The position numbers were made by a program, and so were the translations under genes. Of a stretch of 6,347 nucleotides of DNA, positions 4,788 to 6,347 are shown piece by piece. The stretch covers positions 1-6,347 of the forward strand of contig CAMLEX010000306.1 of NCBI GenBank assembly GCA_946479055.1, given 5' to 3'. This DNA is from an uncultured Bacteroidota bacterium (GTDB lineage Bacteria; Bacteroidota; Bacteroidia; Chitinophagales; Chitinophagaceae). The first letter of the stretch is position 1; the number at the start of each line of letters is the position of its first letter. Under the pieces are notes generated by a model, which did not search any database, was not told the DNA's origin, and saw only the letters and a list, made by a program, of their open reading frames with translations.

Positions 4788-5381
4788 ATGGCTAAAGTAC
4801 AGCGTCGCAAAGCATCTAAAAAAGAATTGATCCTTGAGAAGGCGGCTACCATGTTTCGTCAAAAAGGGTTCGCTGCTACTTCTATGCGTGACCTTGCTGA
4901 AACAGTCGGTATAGAAGCTGCAAGTTTATATAATCATATCAAGTCAAAAAACGAGATCCTCGAAGCTATCTGTTTTGATGTTGCCAATCGGTTTAACACC
5001 AATATGAGCGGCATTGAAACAGGTCAGCAAAATTCTATCTGGAAAATCGAAACATTGCTTCGTTTTCATATCCGCCAGATGATCGAAAAATATGAAGAAG
5101 TATATGTAAGCGACAGGGAATGGAAACATCTCGAAGAGCCCTATCTTTCGAATTTCCAAAACCAGCGACGCAGCTACCGGAAAAAATTTGCTTCTATTAT
5201 TGAAGAAGGTATTCAAAAAAACGAAATAAAGAATATCGATGCCGCAACTGCCGTTCTTATCATGCTACATGCCGTCAGCGGTATTGAATCCTGGCATCGC
5301 TCAACAGCAAAGATCAACGCAAATGAACTGGAAGATAATATGGTAATGATCATGATTGATGGTTTAAGAAAACAAGGTTGA
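4788..5381 (+). CDS. TetR/AcrR-family regulator, probably of phenylacetate catabolism
   Basis: The 197-residue protein has the TetR N-terminal DNA-binding domain: helix 1 at about 11-26, GFAATSMRDLAETVGIEAASLYNHIKSK at about 27-54 (helix-turn-helix with the typical SLYNHI recognition helix), then a helical ligand-binding and dimerisation domain to the C terminus. I start it at the ATG at 4788. An in-frame TTG at 4782 adds two residues but lies inside the promoter's -7 box. The gene ends 3 nt before paaE, so the two are co-transcribed. By analogy with PaaR-type TetR repressors, which respond to phenylacetyl-CoA, it probably represses its own operon. The ligand is inferred only from the neighbour. 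There is no leader or ribosome-binding site: the start codon coincides with the predicted transcription start. Confidence 0.88.
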   Translation: MAKVQRRKASKKELILEKAATMFRQKGFAATSMRDLAETVGIEAASLYNHIKSKNEILEAICFDVANRFNTNMSGIETGQQNSIWKIETLLRFHIRQMIEKYEEVYVSDREWKHLEEPYLSNFQNQRRSYRKKFASIIEEGIQKNEIKNIDAATAVLIMLHAVSGIESWHRSTAKINANELEDNMVMIMIDGLRKQG

Positions 5382-5384
5382 TAA

Positions 5385-6347
<963 letters not shown>

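Noticed and set aside
4944..5216. Minus-strand ORFs inside tetR and paaE (4944-5216 and 5729-5950)
   Set aside because: They lie opposite conserved domains (TetR ligand domain, NAD-binding lobe) and have no recognisable features of their own.

Overview
The window looks like chromosomal DNA from a Bacteroidota bacterium, most likely of the Chitinophagaceae type; the family is an inference. The evidence is moderately AT-rich DNA, start codons without Shine-Dalgarno sequences, several perfect matches to the Bacteroidota promoter box TAnnTTTG, a secreted lamin-tail-domain protein ending in a FlgD-like Ig module, and a phenylacetate-type TetR–paaE pair.

Layout. Positions 51-102 hold a strong hairpin terminator. 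Aspartate-semialdehyde dehydrogenase (asd) follows on the minus strand (104-1093). Its upstream region (1094-1330) is the most interesting part of the window. Read on the minus strand it contains, in order: a Bacteroidota promoter (1329-1298), a 14-codon ORF rich in Lys, Thr, Ile and Met (1291-1247), an 11-bp antiterminator pairing (1245-1235 with 1203-1193), and a competing intrinsic terminator with six Ts (1200-1176). This is the full architecture of a ribosome-mediated transcription attenuator, and the codon content matches the amino acids made downstream of asd.

Divergent from it on the plus strand is a secreted 569-residue protein with two lamin-tail domains (1376-3085). Two minus-strand units follow. 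One is a hicB–hicA toxin-antitoxin pair (3586-3163), with an 8-bp gene overlap and a candidate promoter just below the previous gene's terminator. The other is a PfkB/ribokinase-family sugar kinase (4585-3662) with its own terminator (3637-3611). A roughly 200-bp intergenic region (4586-4787) carries short direct repeats and the candidate divergent promoters.

On the plus strand, a TetR-family regulator (4788-5381) is predicted to be made from a leaderless mRNA. It is followed after 3 nt by paaE, the reductase of phenylacetyl-CoA epoxidase (5385 to the window end, truncated by the edge). The regulator and reductase probably open a phenylacetate catabolic operon that continues beyond the window. 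No tRNA, rRNA, insertion sequence or CRISPR array was seen.
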